A stretch of DNA of 64,000 bases from Streptomyces sp. NBC_00483 (lineage in GTDB: Bacteria; Actinomycetota; Actinomycetes; Streptomycetales; Streptomycetaceae): positions 5,766,001-5,830,000 of the forward strand of contig NZ_CP107880.1 in NCBI RefSeq assembly GCF_036013745.1, given 5' to 3'. Of the stretch, positions 1 to 9,177 are shown in pieces; position 1 is the stretch's first letter, and every line of letters begins with the position of its first letter. Below the pieces are notes generated by a model. That model was not told the DNA's origin, ran no database searches, and saw nothing but the letters and a program-made list of their open reading frames with translations. A program made the translations under genes and the position numbers.

Positions 1-701
1 AAGTACGTGTAGCGGCCCACCGAGTTGGCGGTCTGGCGGCACACCGTGGTGCGGCAGAACGAGGGCACCCCGGAGCCCGGCAGCGAGGTCACCGCGCCGT
101 CGAAGTCGTACTGCTCCTTGGCCTTCGTCGCCTCCGCCTTCGTCTTGAAGACGGCGACACCGATGGTGACCGCGGAGTTGCCCTTGTAGTACGTGGCGCG
201 GATCAGCTGGTTGCAGTTGTTGCTCTTCAGGACCCCGGACAGGCCCTTCTGCGCGACGGACGAGCAGTCGGTGGTGCGGGCCGTGGCGCCCTTCGTGTAG
301 ACGCGGTCACCGAAGGTGAGCTTCTTGCCGGGGAAGAGCGTGTCCGCGCTGATCGGGGCCCTGTCCTTCGCGGCGCTGTTGATGAAGTCGTTCGGGTCGA
401 GCGGGGGCGGCGGCGTCGTCGCGTCGAAGGACGGCCCTCCCGATTTGCCCTCGCTGGGGATGTCCGCCGTGCTCGGCAGCTGGTCGGCCGGTTTGTTGGC
501 GTTCTCGTTGCTCTTGTTGGTCGAGACGATGCCCCACGCGACCGCTGAACCGACGGCGAGCGTGGCCACGATCGCACCGCCGATCACCATCCAGCGCTTC
601 TTGCGTGCGCGTGCCTCTGATGCCTCCGCGAGGGACGCCCAGTCCGGGGTCGACCCGCCGTCATTGGGCCCCCACGGGGATCCCCCTTGCCCGAAACTCA
701 T
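1..701 (-). CDS. Membrane-anchored extracytoplasmic protein (3' end outside window)
   Basis: The frame starts at an ATG at 701 and stays open to the window edge, so about 233 codons are visible and the C-terminus is missing. Residues 1-35 are hydrophilic and end in a basic stretch (RARKKR). One hydrophobic segment follows at about 37-60, then a Ser/Pro/Asn-rich linker and a globular part with Cys residues in the last visible third. This predicts a one-pass protein with an external domain. I do not recognise a named family; it resembles conserved streptomycete membrane proteins of unknown role. A -10-like TAAGAT lies seven bases before the ATG, so the mRNA may be leaderless. Confidence 0.75.
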   Translation of the reverse strand, partial: MSFGQGGSPWGPNDGGSTPDWASLAEASEARARKKRWMVIGGAIVATLAVGSAVAWGIVSTNKSNENANKPADQLPSTADIPSEGKSGGPSFDATTPPPPLDPNDFINSAAKDRAPISADTLFPGKKLTFGDRVYTKGATARTTDCSSVAQKGLSGVLKSNNCNQLIRATYYKGNSAVTIGVAVFKTKAEATKAKEQYDFDGAVTSLPGSGVPSFCRTTVCRQTANSVGRYTY

Positions 702-708
702 GGGGCGC

Positions 709-714
709 ATCTTA
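709..714 (-). promoter_or_regulatory. -10 element of probable leaderless promoter
   Basis: On the minus strand TAAGAT lies exactly seven bases before the ATG at 701. That places the expected transcription start at the start codon. No convincing -35 was seen. Confidence 0.4.
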
Positions 715-840
715 GAGGTACGGCCCGGTGTGGCACGGGCCTCGTCCCGTGGTGGAGGTGTGAGGGCTTCCGGCGCGTTAGCGTCGAGGGGACACGACAG
801 AGCGGAATCCCCGGCCTCCGGGGCTCCCGATGCCCGCGTT

Positions 841-870
841 TTGACCCATCCGGGGCAGCGCAGGTAGTCT
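841..870 (+). promoter_or_regulatory. HrdB-type promoter of rplM-rpsI
   Basis: TTGACC (841-846) and TAGTCT (865-870) are 18 bases apart, a near-consensus vegetative Streptomyces promoter. Transcription would begin near 877, leaving a 5' leader of about 175 bases before rplM. The leader has a short GCCTG/CAGGC hairpin near 893-911. I could not identify a known ribosomal-protein leader motif. Confidence 0.7.
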
Positions 871-1051
871 CGGTCGTTGTTATACGTATCGGCCTGGTCG
901 TTATCAGGCGAGAGGCCCTTACGTAGGTTCCCTGGAGCAGTTACCAGTGGTCGGCATACGGGCGCTGAACCCGGCACTGTCGTCCCCAGCTGCACGATCG
1001 CTTCAGTGATGCCATGTTCAGCACCCATCTACTGAAGAAGAAGGCTGCGAA

Positions 1052-1495
1052 GTGCGTACGTACAGCCCCAAGCCCGGCGATGTGACTCGCCAGTGGCACG
1101 TCATTGACGCGCAGGACATCGTCCTGGGCCGTCTGGCCACCACTGCCGCGACCCTCCTCCGTGGCAAGCACAAGCCGACCTACGCCCCCCACATGGACAT
1201 GGGCGACTTCGTCGTCATCGTCAATGCGGACAAGGTGCACCTGTCCGGCAACAAGAAGACCCAGAAGATGGCGTACCGCCACTCCGGTTACCCGGGTGGT
1301 CTGCGTTCCGTGCGCTACGACGAGCTTCTCGCGAAGAACCCCGAGAAGGCCGTCGAGAAGGCCATCAAGGGCATGATCCCGAAGAACACGCTCGGCCGTC
1401 AGATGCTCTCGAAGCTGAAGATCTACTCGGGCGACCAGCACCCCCACGCTGCCCAGCAGCCGGTGCCGTTCGAGATCACTCAGGTCGCGCAGTAG
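1052..1495 (+). CDS. rplM: 50S ribosomal protein L13
   Basis: L13 is an early-assembling protein of the large ribosomal subunit. The 147-residue product has the usual bacterial length and carries family-typical sequence such as [16 protein letters not shown] near the N-terminus and HSGYPGGLR in the middle. Translation starts at GTG 1052, where the product begins [11 protein letters not shown] as L13 does; an AAGG about ten bases upstream is the only SD-like match. It is followed after 44 bases by rpsI, the conserved L13-S9 operon. The strong promoter at 841-870 would drive both. Confidence 0.97.
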   Translation: MRTYSPKPGDVTRQWHVIDAQDIVLGRLATTAATLLRGKHKPTYAPHMDMGDFVVIVNADKVHLSGNKKTQKMAYRHSGYPGGLRSVRYDELLAKNPEKAVEKAIKGMIPKNTLGRQMLSKLKIYSGDQHPHAAQQPVPFEITQVAQ

Positions 1496-1539
1496 TTCCG
1501 GCCACACCCCCTAAGACAGAAAAGAATCTGAGGAGAATC

Positions 1540-2055
1540 GTGGCCGAGACCACTGCCGAGACGCCGGTCGAAGAGATCGCCGACGTCGAGAGCTACACCA
1601 CCGAGTCCGACGCGCCCGTCGAGGGCGAGTACACCTCGGAGTCCAACCCCGCCCGCTTCGGTGACCCGCAGCCGGCCGCCGGCCTGGGCCGCCGCAAGAA
1701 CGCCATCGCGCGCGTTCGCATCGTGCCCGGCACCGGCAAGTGGAAGGTCAACGGGCGCACGCTCGAGGACTACTTCCCGAACAAGGTCCACCAGCAGGAA
1801 GTCAACGAGCCCTTCAAGGTGCTCGAGCTCGACGGCCGCTACGACGTCATCGCCCGCATCTCGGGTGGCGGCGTCTCCGGTCAGGCCGGTGCCCTGCGCC
1901 TCGGCGTGGCCCGCGCGCTGAACGAGGCCGACGCGGACAACAACCGCGGCGCCCTCAAGAAGGCCGGCTACCTCCGCCGCGACGACCGTGCGGTCGAGCG
2001 CAAGAAGGCCGGTCTCAAGAAGGCCCGCAAGGCCCCGCAGTACAGCAAGCGCTAA
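1540..2055 (+). CDS. rpsI: 30S ribosomal protein S9
   Basis: S9 belongs to the small-subunit head, and its C-terminal tail reaches the P-site tRNA. The 171-residue protein has an acidic, Glu/Thr-rich N-terminal extension of about 50 residues, as is common in actinobacteria, then the conserved core ([28 protein letters not shown]). It ends in the basic QYSKR tail. The GTG start at 1540 follows a GAGGAG Shine-Dalgarno. It is co-transcribed with rplM, and a perfect 13-bp hairpin follows the stop. Confidence 0.97.
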   Translation: MAETTAETPVEEIADVESYTTESDAPVEGEYTSESNPARFGDPQPAAGLGRRKNAIARVRIVPGTGKWKVNGRTLEDYFPNKVHQQEVNEPFKVLELDGRYDVIARISGGGVSGQAGALRLGVARALNEADADNNRGALKKAGYLRRDDRAVERKKAGLKKARKAPQYSKR

Positions 2056-2083
2056 ATTCCGCTGCCTGCTTGTTTTTCCGTTC

Positions 2084-2114
2084 GCCCCGGCGGCACGTAT
2101 CGTGCCGCCGGGGC
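2084..2114 (+). terminator. Hairpin after rpsI
   Basis: A perfect 13-bp GC stem (2084-2096 with 2102-2114) encloses a five-base loop. There is no U-tract after it, which is common for Streptomyces terminators. It separates rpsI from glmM, and some readthrough is likely. Confidence 0.7.
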
Positions 2115-2154
2115 GTTCGGCTTATGACGATGTGAAGGTTCGGAGGACATCAAG

Positions 2155-3513
2155 GTGGGACGACTCTTCGGCACGGACGGCGTGCGCGGTGTCGCCAATG
2201 CGGATCTGACGGCGGAGCTCGCGCTCGGTCTGTCGGTCGCGGCGGCACATGTTCTGGGCGAGGTCGGCAGCTTCGAAGGCCATCGTCCGGTGGCCGTGGT
2301 CGGCCGTGATCCGCGCGCCTCGGGCGAGTTCCTGGAGGCCGCGGTCGTCGCGGGCCTGGCCAGCGCCGGAGTCGACGTGCTGCGCGTGGGCGTGCTGCCC
2401 ACGCCCGCGGTCGCATACCTCACGGGCGCGCTCGGCGCCGACCTCGGCGTGATGCTCTCCGCGAGCCACAACGCCATGCCGGACAACGGCATCAAGTTCC
2501 TCGCCCGCGGCGGCCACAAGCTGGACGACGCCCTTGAGGACCGCATCGAGACGATCTACGAGGAGCACCGCACCGGCGCCCCGTGGGGCCGTCCGACGGG
2601 CTCCGGCGTCGGCCGCGTGAAGTCGTACGGCGAGGGGCTCGACCAGTACATCGCGCACCTCGCGGGCGTGCTGCCGAACCGCCTCGAAGGGCTCAAGATC
2701 GTCCTCGACGAGGCGCACGGCGCGGCCTCGCGGGTCTCCCCGGAGGCCTTCATCCGCGTCGGTGCCGAGGTCGTCACGATCGGCGCCGAGCCCGACGGGC
2801 TCAACATCAACGACGGGTGCGGTTCGACCCACCTGGACCTGCTGAAGGCCGCCGTCGTCGAGCACGGGGCCGACTTCGGTATCGCGCACGACGGGGACGC
2901 CGACCGCTGCCTGGCCGTGGACCACACCGGGTCCGAGGTCGACGGCGACCAGATCATGGCGGTGCTCGCGCTCGACATGAAGGAGCGCGGCGTACTGCGC
3001 GACGACACGCTGGTCGCGACCGTCATGTCGAACCTGGGCCTGAAGCTGGCGATGGAGCGCGAGGGCATCGACCTCGTGCAGACCGCCGTCGGCGACCGGT
3101 ACGTCCTGGAGAACATGAAGGAGAACGGGTTCGCGCTCGGCGGCGAGCAGTCCGGGCACGTCATCGTTCTCGACCACGCGACGACCGGTGACGGCACGCT
3201 GACGGGCCTGCTGCTCGCGGCGCGCGTCGCGCAGACCGGACGGACGCTGAAGGACCTGGCGAGCGTCATGGAGCGGCTGCCGCAGGTGCTCATCAACGTG
3301 CCGGACGTGGACAAGTCCCGCGTCACCACGTCCGCGGAGCTGCAGACGGCCGTCGCGGACGCGGAGCGTGAACTCGGCGCGACCGGGCGGGTGTTGCTGC
3401 GCTCTTCGGGTACGGAGCCGCTGGTGCGGGTGATGGTCGAGGCCGCGGACATCGCGCAGGCCCGGTCCGTCGCGGAGCGCCTGGCCGACGTCGTGAAGTC
3501 GGCGCTCGGCTAG
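2155..3513 (+). CDS. glmM: Phosphoglucosamine mutase
   Basis: GlmM interconverts glucosamine-6-phosphate and glucosamine-1-phosphate, supplying UDP-GlcNAc for peptidoglycan. The 452-residue length is normal. The N-terminus [14 protein letters not shown], the phosphoserine loop [11 protein letters not shown] (Ser near residue 104), the metal loop HDGDADRC and the C-terminal phosphate-binding [12 protein letters not shown] are all intact, so the enzyme should be active. GTG 2155 follows a GGAGG motif. It lies 99 bases after rpsI, beyond a hairpin, and converges with the DUF389 gene 13 bases downstream. Confidence 0.96.
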   Translation: MGRLFGTDGVRGVANADLTAELALGLSVAAAHVLGEVGSFEGHRPVAVVGRDPRASGEFLEAAVVAGLASAGVDVLRVGVLPTPAVAYLTGALGADLGVMLSASHNAMPDNGIKFLARGGHKLDDALEDRIETIYEEHRTGAPWGRPTGSGVGRVKSYGEGLDQYIAHLAGVLPNRLEGLKIVLDEAHGAASRVSPEAFIRVGAEVVTIGAEPDGLNINDGCGSTHLDLLKAAVVEHGADFGIAHDGDADRCLAVDHTGSEVDGDQIMAVLALDMKERGVLRDDTLVATVMSNLGLKLAMEREGIDLVQTAVGDRYVLENMKENGFALGGEQSGHVIVLDHATTGDGTLTGLLLAARVAQTGRTLKDLASVMERLPQVLINVPDVDKSRVTTSAELQTAVADAERELGATGRVLLRSSGTEPLVRVMVEAADIAQARSVAERLADVVKSALG

Positions 3514-3526
3514 GGCCCCTGGCTCT

Positions 3527-4477
3527 TCAGCTCTTCGCGAGCTTCTTGGCGGTACGTTCGCGCTGCTTGGCCCAGAAGTACTTCTGGGCGAGGAGCGTGA
3601 GCGTACCGGCCAGGACGATCCCCAGCAGGTTCAGCAGAAGTTGCTGGGTCGAGCCCCACATCTGGCCCATGTCGTCGTAGCTCAGCGCCACCGCGGCGTT
3701 CGCCGCCGCCGGGACCGTGGTCACCGAGATGGCGACGCCCACGAGGGCGCCGGACTTCGCCGAGGTGAGCGACAGGGTGCCGGCCGCGCCCGCGAGCACG
3801 GCCACGACGAACGAGAACGCGTCGGGGTCCCAGATGAACCTGGTGTTGGGGCGGTCGCCCTCCAGCTTGCCCTCGCTGAACAGGTGCATCGCGTCCATGA
3901 AGTAGCTGAAGCCCACCGTCACCGCCATCGCCACCGCGAAGCCGACGAGCAGGGCGACCAGGGAACGCCACGCGAGGCGCGGCGACTTCCGCACCAGGGC
4001 CGTGCAGAATCCGGCGAGCGGACCGAACTCCGGGCCGACCGCCATGGCGCCCACGATCAGGATCGCGTTGTCGAGCACGACACCGCACGCCGCGATCATC
4101 GTCGCGATGACCAGGAACGCCACGTACGTGACCGTGAGCGTGGACTCCTCGTGCGTGGCGTCGGACAGCTGCTCCCACAGGACCGCGTCCGCGCCCTCGC
4201 CCGGAGCGTCCTTCTCGGCCCTGTCGGCGCGCAGGGACAGCGACAGGTCGATGTTCTCGACGGAGATCGAGCCCGACCTGTCGATGCCCAACTTCCGCAG
4301 CCCGCCGATGAGTTCGTCACCGGCCTCGCGCGCGACGTCGCACATGACGACATCGCCCGACGGATTGCGGGCGGCGTCCGGGAGGACCACGACGTGCGTG
4401 GTCCCGGTCGTCTTCTCGATCAGACGCACCACGTCGTCCGTGGTGTCGGACGGCGTGATGAGGCGCAGATGCAGCAT
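3527..4477 (-). CDS. DUF389 family membrane protein
   Basis: The 316-residue protein has a soluble N-terminal part (about residues 1-120) and then a membrane part with five or six hydrophobic segments. Internal Gly/Ala-rich runs such as GAMAVGPEFGPLAG match the DUF389 family. Function is unknown for the family; no transported substrate can be assigned. It is 31 bases downstream of coaA on the same strand and may share its transcript. Its 3' end converges with glmM. The basic C-terminal tail (KQRERTAKKLAKS) is probably cytoplasmic. Confidence 0.8.
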   Translation of the reverse strand: MLHLRLITPSDTTDDVVRLIEKTTGTTHVVVLPDAARNPSGDVVMCDVAREAGDELIGGLRKLGIDRSGSISVENIDLSLSLRADRAEKDAPGEGADAVLWEQLSDATHEESTLTVTYVAFLVIATMIAACGVVLDNAILIVGAMAVGPEFGPLAGFCTALVRKSPRLAWRSLVALLVGFAVAMAVTVGFSYFMDAMHLFSEGKLEGDRPNTRFIWDPDAFSFVVAVLAGAAGTLSLTSAKSGALVGVAISVTTVPAAANAAVALSYDDMGQMWGSTQQLLLNLLGIVLAGTLTLLAQKYFWAKQRERTAKKLAKS

Positions 4478-4508
4478 GGGGTCTTTTTAGCAGTTGCCGT
4501 TCCGCGCG

Positions 4509-5522
4509 CTACAGCTTGCGCAGACGCAGCCGTTGGACCTTGTGGTCGGGGCCCTTGCGGATGACGAGTCCGGCGCGGCCGCGGGTGGGGGCCACGTTCT
4601 CCAGAAGGTTGACCTTGTTGACGGTGCGCCAGGTGTTGCGCGCGTAGTCCAGGGCCTCCTCCTCGGAGACCTGGGTGTACTTCCTGAAGTACGAGGACGG
4701 GTCCTGGAAGGCCGTCGCGCGCAGCTTGCGGAAGCGGTTGAGGTACCAGGCCTCGATGTCCTCGGCGCGCGCGTCGACGTACACGCTGAAGTCGAAGTAG
4801 TCGGCGAGACCGACGCGGGTGCGGCCGTCCTTGCCGGGCAGGGCGGGCTGCAGCACGTTGATGCCCTCGACGATGAGGATGTCGGGGCGGCGCACGACGA
4901 GCTTTTCGCCGGGCACGATGTCGTAGATCAGGTGCGAGTAGACCGGGGCGGTCACCTCGTCCTTGCCGGCCTTGATGTCGGCGACGAAGCGGGTCAGGGC
5001 GCGCCGGTCGTACGACTCGGGGAAGCCCTTGCGCGACATCAGGCCGCGGGCCTCCAGCTCCTTGGTGGGGAGCAGGAAGCCGTCGGTGGTGACGCGCTCG
5101 ACGCGCGGGTGCTCGGGCCAGCGGGAGAGCAGGGCCTGGAGGAGGCGGGCGACGGTCGACTTGCCGACCGCGACGGATCCTGCGACTCCTATGACGAAGG
5201 GCGTGCCGGACTGGGCGGCCTTCTTGTTCGTCTCGCCGAGGAACGTGTTGAGCGCCCCGCGCAGGCCGTCGGTCGCGCCCACGTACAGATTCAGCAGACG
5301 GGAGAGCGGCAGATAGATGTCGCGGACCTCGTCCAGGTCGATCACGTCACCAAGGCCGCGCAGCCGTTCCAGCTCTTCCGCTGTCAGCGGCAGTGGCGTC
5401 TTGTCGCGCAGTGCGCTCCATTCGGTGCGGGTGAGGTCGACGTAGGGAGTCACCTCCGGCTTCTGCCGGTGGGCGCTCCGGGAGGTCGCTTGTCGCTTGG
5501 ACTCGGAGACCGGAGAGATCAC
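4509..5522 (-). CDS. coaA: Type I pantothenate kinase
   Basis: CoaA phosphorylates pantothenate, the first and usually controlling step of coenzyme A synthesis. The 337-residue sequence carries the P-loop [12 protein letters not shown] near residue 103 and family motifs YVDLTRTEW and [13 protein letters not shown]. It also has the conserved RFRKLR and SYFRKY segments near the C-terminus. The GTG start at 5522 is the first in-frame start that gives the normal length; an ATG at 5529 is out of frame. The DUF389 gene follows on the same strand. Confidence 0.95.
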   Translation of the reverse strand: MISPVSESKRQATSRSAHRQKPEVTPYVDLTRTEWSALRDKTPLPLTAEELERLRGLGDVIDLDEVRDIYLPLSRLLNLYVGATDGLRGALNTFLGETNKKAAQSGTPFVIGVAGSVAVGKSTVARLLQALLSRWPEHPRVERVTTDGFLLPTKELEARGLMSRKGFPESYDRRALTRFVADIKAGKDEVTAPVYSHLIYDIVPGEKLVVRRPDILIVEGINVLQPALPGKDGRTRVGLADYFDFSVYVDARAEDIEAWYLNRFRKLRATAFQDPSSYFRKYTQVSEEEALDYARNTWRTVNKVNLLENVAPTRGRAGLVIRKGPDHKVQRLRLRKL

Positions 5523-5695
5523 AGTCCATTGTTACGGCAGTGTGGCGCGCGGCGGCAGGTGGGGTGTGTCACGCCGGGGGATCGGGGAACCCCGTTCGTC
5601 ACAGGTTCGCCACAGGTATGGACCGTACGTGGGGGTGGCGATACATTCCGTGCACCCGTGGGACGCAAGGCTGCCCGCGGGTCGGGAGGGGAACC

Positions 5696-5959
5696 ATGAT
5701 GGCAGCGCTTCGTGTGCCGAATTTCGTCCGCCGCAGGACGGTGGATGCCTCCGCGATGGATGCCTCCGCGACGGACGACTGGGCGAGTCACGTCTGCAGC
5801 GAACTCGCGCTGGAACTGCCCGACGAGGACATCGCCGAGGACCTGGACGACTGCCTCGACTTCTACCGCTTCGGCAGCAAGCCGCGCTGCGAGGAGATCG
5901 AGTATCTGGCGCTCGTGCGGGACGCGCAGGACCGGATCGACAGGGGATGGACGGCCTGA
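5696..5959 (+). CDS. Small acidic conserved protein of unknown function
   Basis: The 87-residue product starts at ATG 5696 (a second ATG follows directly), behind a GGGAGGGG ribosome-binding site. It is strongly acidic in the middle (LELPDEDIAEDLDDCLDFYRFGS) and has three Cys residues. There is no signal peptide or membrane segment. I recognise no domain. It is read toward acpS with a 60-base gap. Earlier in-frame starts lack an SD and would extend into the coaA promoter region, so 5696 is preferred. Confidence 0.7.
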   Translation: MMAALRVPNFVRRRTVDASAMDASATDDWASHVCSELALELPDEDIAEDLDDCLDFYRFGSKPRCEEIEYLALVRDAQDRIDRGWTA

Positions 5960-6006
5960 GGCCGGATCCACGGGGGAGTGCGGCCCGGCCTCGGGCCCGG
6001 CGACCG

Positions 6007-6012
6007 TAAGGT
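6007..6012 (+). promoter_or_regulatory. -10 element of probable leaderless acpS promoter
   Basis: TAAGGT lies seven bases before the acpS ATG at 6020, so transcription is expected to start at the A of the start codon. No Shine-Dalgarno precedes the ATG, consistent with a leaderless mRNA. Confidence 0.45.
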
Positions 6013-6019
6013 CTGCTGC

Positions 6020-6391
6020 ATGAGCATCATCGGGGTCGGTATCGACGTGGCCGAGATCGAGCGGTTCGCGGCGTCGCTGGAGCGCACGCCGAGCATGGCC
6101 GAACGCCTCTTCCTGGACGACGAGCTGCTGCTGCCCAACGGGGAGCGGCGCGGGATCGCCTCGCTCGCCGCCCGGTTCGCCGCGAAGGAGGCCGTCGCCA
6201 AGGCGCTCGGCGCGCCGGCCGGGCTGCGCTGGACCGACGCGGAGGTGTGGGTCGAGGAGAGCGGGCAGCCCCGGCTCCGGGTGACCGGGACGGTGGCCGC
6301 GCGGGCGGCGGAGCTGGGTGTGCGGGGGTTTCATGTGTCGCTGAGCCATGACGCGGGGGTCGCGTCGGCGGTGGTGGTGGCCGAGGGGTAG
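6020..6391 (+). CDS. acpS: Holo-[acyl-carrier-protein] synthase
   Basis: AcpS transfers 4'-phosphopantetheine from CoA to the serine of acyl carrier protein, activating fatty acid and some polyketide synthases. The 123-residue size is typical. The two signature motifs are present: [12 protein letters not shown] at the N-terminus (Mg-binding Asp) and [12 protein letters not shown] in the middle. ATG 6020 is chosen because the family starts with this motif, and upstream in-frame codons look non-coding. CoA synthesis (coaA) is nearby. A 15-bp hairpin overlaps the stop codon. Confidence 0.95.
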   Translation: MSIIGVGIDVAEIERFAASLERTPSMAERLFLDDELLLPNGERRGIASLAARFAAKEAVAKALGAPAGLRWTDAEVWVEESGQPRLRVTGTVAARAAELGVRGFHVSLSHDAGVASAVVVAEG

Positions 6392-6418
6392 GGACGGCGC
6401 CGCCCCTACCCCTCGGCC
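6379..6418. terminator. Bidirectional terminator between acpS and infA paralogue
   Basis: A perfect 15-bp stem (6379-6393 with 6404-6418) spans the acpS stop codon and lies just past the 3' end of the convergent IF-1 gene. It can serve both strands. Confidence 0.7.
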
Positions 6419-6426
6419 CACAGGCT

Positions 6427-6672
6427 CTACGCCCGGTGGCGGAAGACGATGCGGCCGCGTGTCAGGTCGTACGGAGTGATCTCCACCTGGACCCGGTCCG
6501 CCAGCAGGATCTTGATGTAGTTCTTGCGGATCTTGCCGCTGACGTGCGCGAGCACCCGGTGCCCGTTGTCGAGCTCCACGGTGAACATCGCGCTGCGCAG
6601 GCACTCCACGACGGTGCCCTCGGCGTGCACGCCGCCTCCGGTGTTCTTCGCGGTTCCCCTTGTCCCGGTCAT
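6427..6672 (-). CDS. infA: Translation initiation factor IF-1 paralogue
   Basis: The 81-residue product has an S1-type OB fold recognisable as IF-1 ([54 protein letters not shown]). The canonical infA of actinobacteria lies in the ribosomal-protein operon, and this isolated copy has a different N-terminus ([13 protein letters not shown]). It is therefore probably an accessory paralogue. Its ATG overlaps the stop of the GNAT gene (ATGA), which implies translational coupling and shared control with the upstream leader. What an alternative IF-1 does here is unknown. Confidence 0.85.
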   Translation of the reverse strand: MTGTRGTAKNTGGGVHAEGTVVECLRSAMFTVELDNGHRVLAHVSGKIRKNYIKILLADRVQVEITPYDLTRGRIVFRHRA

Positions 6673-7463
6673 CGGACCAGCTCCAGTGCGCGGTTCACGC
6701 GCCGCGCGCCGATGTCGTCGAAGAGGGCCGCCGCCGCTTCGTTCGACTCGTCGACCTCGGCGGACGCCGTCTGCACGCCGGAGCGGTGCAGGGTGTTCAG
6801 TACGTCGGCCAGGAGGGCCCGCGCGATGCCGCGGCGCCGCGCGTCGGTGCGGACCGCGAGCAGCCCGATGCGGGGGCGCCGGGTGGCCGTCGCCAGGCGC
6901 AGGAGGCCCAGGTAGGCGCCGTCCGGGGCCTCGGTCACGGTGTACTGCGTCGGGTCGACGACGGTGACGCCCGGTGGCAGCGGCCGCACCTCGGCCGGCA
7001 TGGTGCGCCAGCCGACCGTGGCCTCGATCTCGTCCCGGATCGTGCGGTCGAGGGCGCGCAGCCGCGTCCCGTCCGCCGCGCCGGCCGGGACGACGGTGAC
7101 GTCCGCGGGCGGGCGCACCGCGCCGAGGCCCGTGACGGCGGGGTCGGTGGGTACCGCGTACTCCCACTCGCGGCGTCCGACCGTGAAGCCGAACTCCCGC
7201 CATTTCGACGCCAGTTCGGTGTCGTTCTCGTCGACGACGGTGTGCAGCGGGCCCGGCAGGCCCGCCAGCAGGGTCTCGGTCAGGGCCGCGAACGCGGTGT
7301 CGTGCCAGGCGTCGACGCTGATGAAGAGGCGGCCGTCGGGCCGGTGCGCGGCGTGGCCGCGGCCGATCACCTCGTCGTTCTCCAGGGCATGCCACTGGTG
7401 GTCCGCGACGCGGATGACGGTGAGCTGGGGTGGGGCTGTGGGGCGGGTGCTTTTTGTGTTCAT
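6669..7463 (-). CDS. GNAT-family N-acetyltransferase
   Basis: The 264-residue protein has a C-terminal GNAT domain with the acetyl-CoA-binding motif A ([21 protein letters not shown]) near residue 195. A divergent N-terminal half may be a second, degenerate GNAT fold. Substrate is unknown; antibiotic or ribosomal acetylation would fit the coupled IF-1 gene, but that is inference. ATG 7463 has a GAGGAG Shine-Dalgarno that lies inside a predicted hairpin, and a 17-codon ORF precedes it. It overlaps the IF-1 paralogue by four bases. Confidence 0.82.
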   Translation of the reverse strand: MNTKSTRPTAPPQLTVIRVADHQWHALENDEVIGRGHAAHRPDGRLFISVDAWHDTAFAALTETLLAGLPGPLHTVVDENDTELASKWREFGFTVGRREWEYAVPTDPAVTGLGAVRPPADVTVVPAGAADGTRLRALDRTIRDEIEATVGWRTMPAEVRPLPPGVTVVDPTQYTVTEAPDGAYLGLLRLATATRRPRIGLLAVRTDARRRGIARALLADVLNTLHRSGVQTASAEVDESNEAAAALFDDIGARRVNRALELVR

Positions 7464-7464
7464 C

Positions 7465-7512
7465 GGTGTCTCCTCGGGAAGCCCTCGATCTCGGGGCGCT
7501 CCCGGCGACACC
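7465..7512 (-). promoter_or_regulatory. Hairpin sequestering the GNAT Shine-Dalgarno
   Basis: On the minus strand GGTGTC (7512-7507) pairs with GACACC (7470-7465). Inside it CGGGA pairs with TCCCG and GCCC with GGGC. The GAGGAG Shine-Dalgarno (7475-7470) lies in the 3' side of this helix. GGGAGCGCC in the 5' arm (7503-7495) can alternatively pair, over nine positions with one G-U, with GGTGCTCCC (7552-7544) in the upstream leader ORF. The two structures exclude each other. Confidence 0.45.
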
Positions 7513-7517
7513 TGCTG

Positions 7518-7571
7518 TCAGCCGCCGGACCGTGACGAGCTGAGGGAGCACCCATGGGTGACTGCGTTCAC
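7518..7571 (-). CDS. 17-residue leader peptide ORF upstream of GNAT gene
   Basis: A GTG at 7571, eight bases after a GGGAGG Shine-Dalgarno, opens a short frame encoding [17 protein letters not shown] and ending in TGA at 7518, 55 bases before the GNAT start. Its codons contain a segment able to pair with the hairpin that hides the GNAT ribosome-binding site. Together these look like a translational attenuator. There is no homology-based support, and the inducing signal is unknown. Confidence 0.45.
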   Translation of the reverse strand: MNAVTHGCSLSSSRSGG

Positions 7572-7630
7572 GGGTCTCACCTCCCAGCTATGACTGCACG
7601 GTCGTCGGCGACAGTAGCAAGGGGCGGGCG

Positions 7631-9076
7631 TCAGGCGAAGCGGTTTTCCACCACGTCCTGCCAGGCGCTCCGCAGCGCCCCCGCCACGTCCTGCGCCGAG
7701 ATCGGCGCCCCGTCCGCCGCGTGCCGGGCCGCGAGCCCGTGCAGATGGGCGCCGACCGACGCCGCGTCCAAGGGGGCGAGGCCCGCCGCGAGCAGGGAGC
7801 CGGTCAGGCCGGAGAGGACGTCGCCGCTGCCGGCCGTGGCGAGCCACGGGGTGCCGGTGGGGTTCACACGGGTCGGGCGGGTCTCGTCCGGCGGCGACAC
7901 CAGAGTCGTCGAGCCCTTCAGGAGGACCGTGGCGTCGTACCGGGCCGCCAACTCCCGTACGGATTCCAGGCGTTCGGCCTCCACCGCGTCGCGCGTCACG
8001 CCGAGGAGCGCGGCCGCCTCCCCGGCGTGCGGGGTCAGCACGGTGGGCGCCGTGCGGGCGCGGACCGTCGCCGGGTCCGCGAGGCGCAGCCCGTCCGCGT
8101 CGATCAGGACCGGGACGTCCGAGGCCAGGACGTCGTGCAGGCCCGACGCGTCGTCGCCGAGGCCGGGGCCGAGCACCCAGGCCTGGACCCGGCCCGCCTT
8201 CGCCGGCGGTCCGGCCGAGACGAGCGTCTCCGGGAAGCGGGCGAGCACCGCGTCCGCGGCCGGACCCACGTAACGGACGGCGCCTGCCCCGCCGTGCAGC
8301 GCGCCCGCCACCGCGAGGACCGCCGCGCCGGGGTAGCGGGCCGAGCCCGCGACGATGCCGACGACGCCGCGCCGGTACTTGTCGCTCTCGCCGGTCGGCC
8401 GGGGGAGCAGCGCCGCCACGTCCGCGTACTGGAGCGCCTCCAACCCCGTTTCGGCAGGGGCGAGTTCGAGGCCGATGTCGACGAGGCGGAGCGCGCCCGC
8501 GTACCCGCGGGCCGGGTCGATGAGGAGACCGGGCTTGTACGTTCCGAAGGTGACGGTCGCGTCCGCCCGCACCGCTTCGCCGCGCACCTCGCCGGTGTCG
8601 GCGTCCACGCCGCTCGGCAGGTCGACGGCCACGACGGTTCCCCGTGCCGCGTCGGCCAGTTCGGCCGCGCGGGGGCGCAGGCCGCCCTTGCCGCCGATGC
8701 CCACGATGCCGTCGACGACGAGGTCGGCGCGGCCCACGCGTTCCGTGGCGTTCTCGTCCTGCGCGTCGAGGACCGTGCCGCCCGCCGCACGCAGCGCCGC
8801 GAGGCCTCCGGCGTGGGCCCGGTCGGGGTTCAGCAGCAGCGCCGTGACGCCCGCGCCCCGGCGGGCGAGGCGGGCGCCCGCGTACAGGGCGTCGCCGCCG
8901 TTGTCCCCCGAGCCGACGAGGAGGGTGACGCGGGAGCCGTACACCTTGCCGAGCAGATCGGCGCAGGCGGTCGCGAGACCGGCCGCCGCGCGCTGCATCA
9001 GCGCGCCCTCGGGCAGCCGCGCCATGAGGGCGCGCTCGGCGGACCTGACCGTCTCTACGTCGTGAGCGAGTCGCAT
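7631..9076 (-). CDS. nnrD: Bifunctional NAD(P)H-hydrate epimerase / ADP-dependent dehydratase
   Basis: This enzyme repairs hydrated NAD(P)H. The N-terminal domain (about residues 1-215) epimerises the hydrate, and the C-terminal ribokinase-like domain (about 220-481) dehydrates it using ADP. The 481-residue length fits the fused form. Seen motifs are GSGDNGGDALYAGARLA (epimerase) and, in the dehydratase, HAGEAAALLG, LLKGSTTLV and GNxGMATAGSGDVL-like TGTPWLATAGSGDVLSG. The ATG at 9076 follows a -10-like GACACT by seven bases. It diverges from alr and converges on no gene. Confidence 0.93.
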   Translation of the reverse strand: MRLAHDVETVRSAERALMARLPEGALMQRAAAGLATACADLLGKVYGSRVTLLVGSGDNGGDALYAGARLARRGAGVTALLLNPDRAHAGGLAALRAAGGTVLDAQDENATERVGRADLVVDGIVGIGGKGGLRPRAAELADAARGTVVAVDLPSGVDADTGEVRGEAVRADATVTFGTYKPGLLIDPARGYAGALRLVDIGLELAPAETGLEALQYADVAALLPRPTGESDKYRRGVVGIVAGSARYPGAAVLAVAGALHGGAGAVRYVGPAADAVLARFPETLVSAGPPAKAGRVQAWVLGPGLGDDASGLHDVLASDVPVLIDADGLRLADPATVRARTAPTVLTPHAGEAAALLGVTRDAVEAERLESVRELAARYDATVLLKGSTTLVSPPDETRPTRVNPTGTPWLATAGSGDVLSGLTGSLLAAGLAPLDAASVGAHLHGLAARHAADGAPISAQDVAGALRSAWQDVVENRFA

Positions 9077-9177
9077 GCCATCGAGTGTCTCGCAGGGTTG
9101 TTGCCCCGGCCGAAGTGTTTTGTGCCGGATTGGCCAACGGATCTCGTGTCACACCCCTCTGAGACACTGACCTCACC

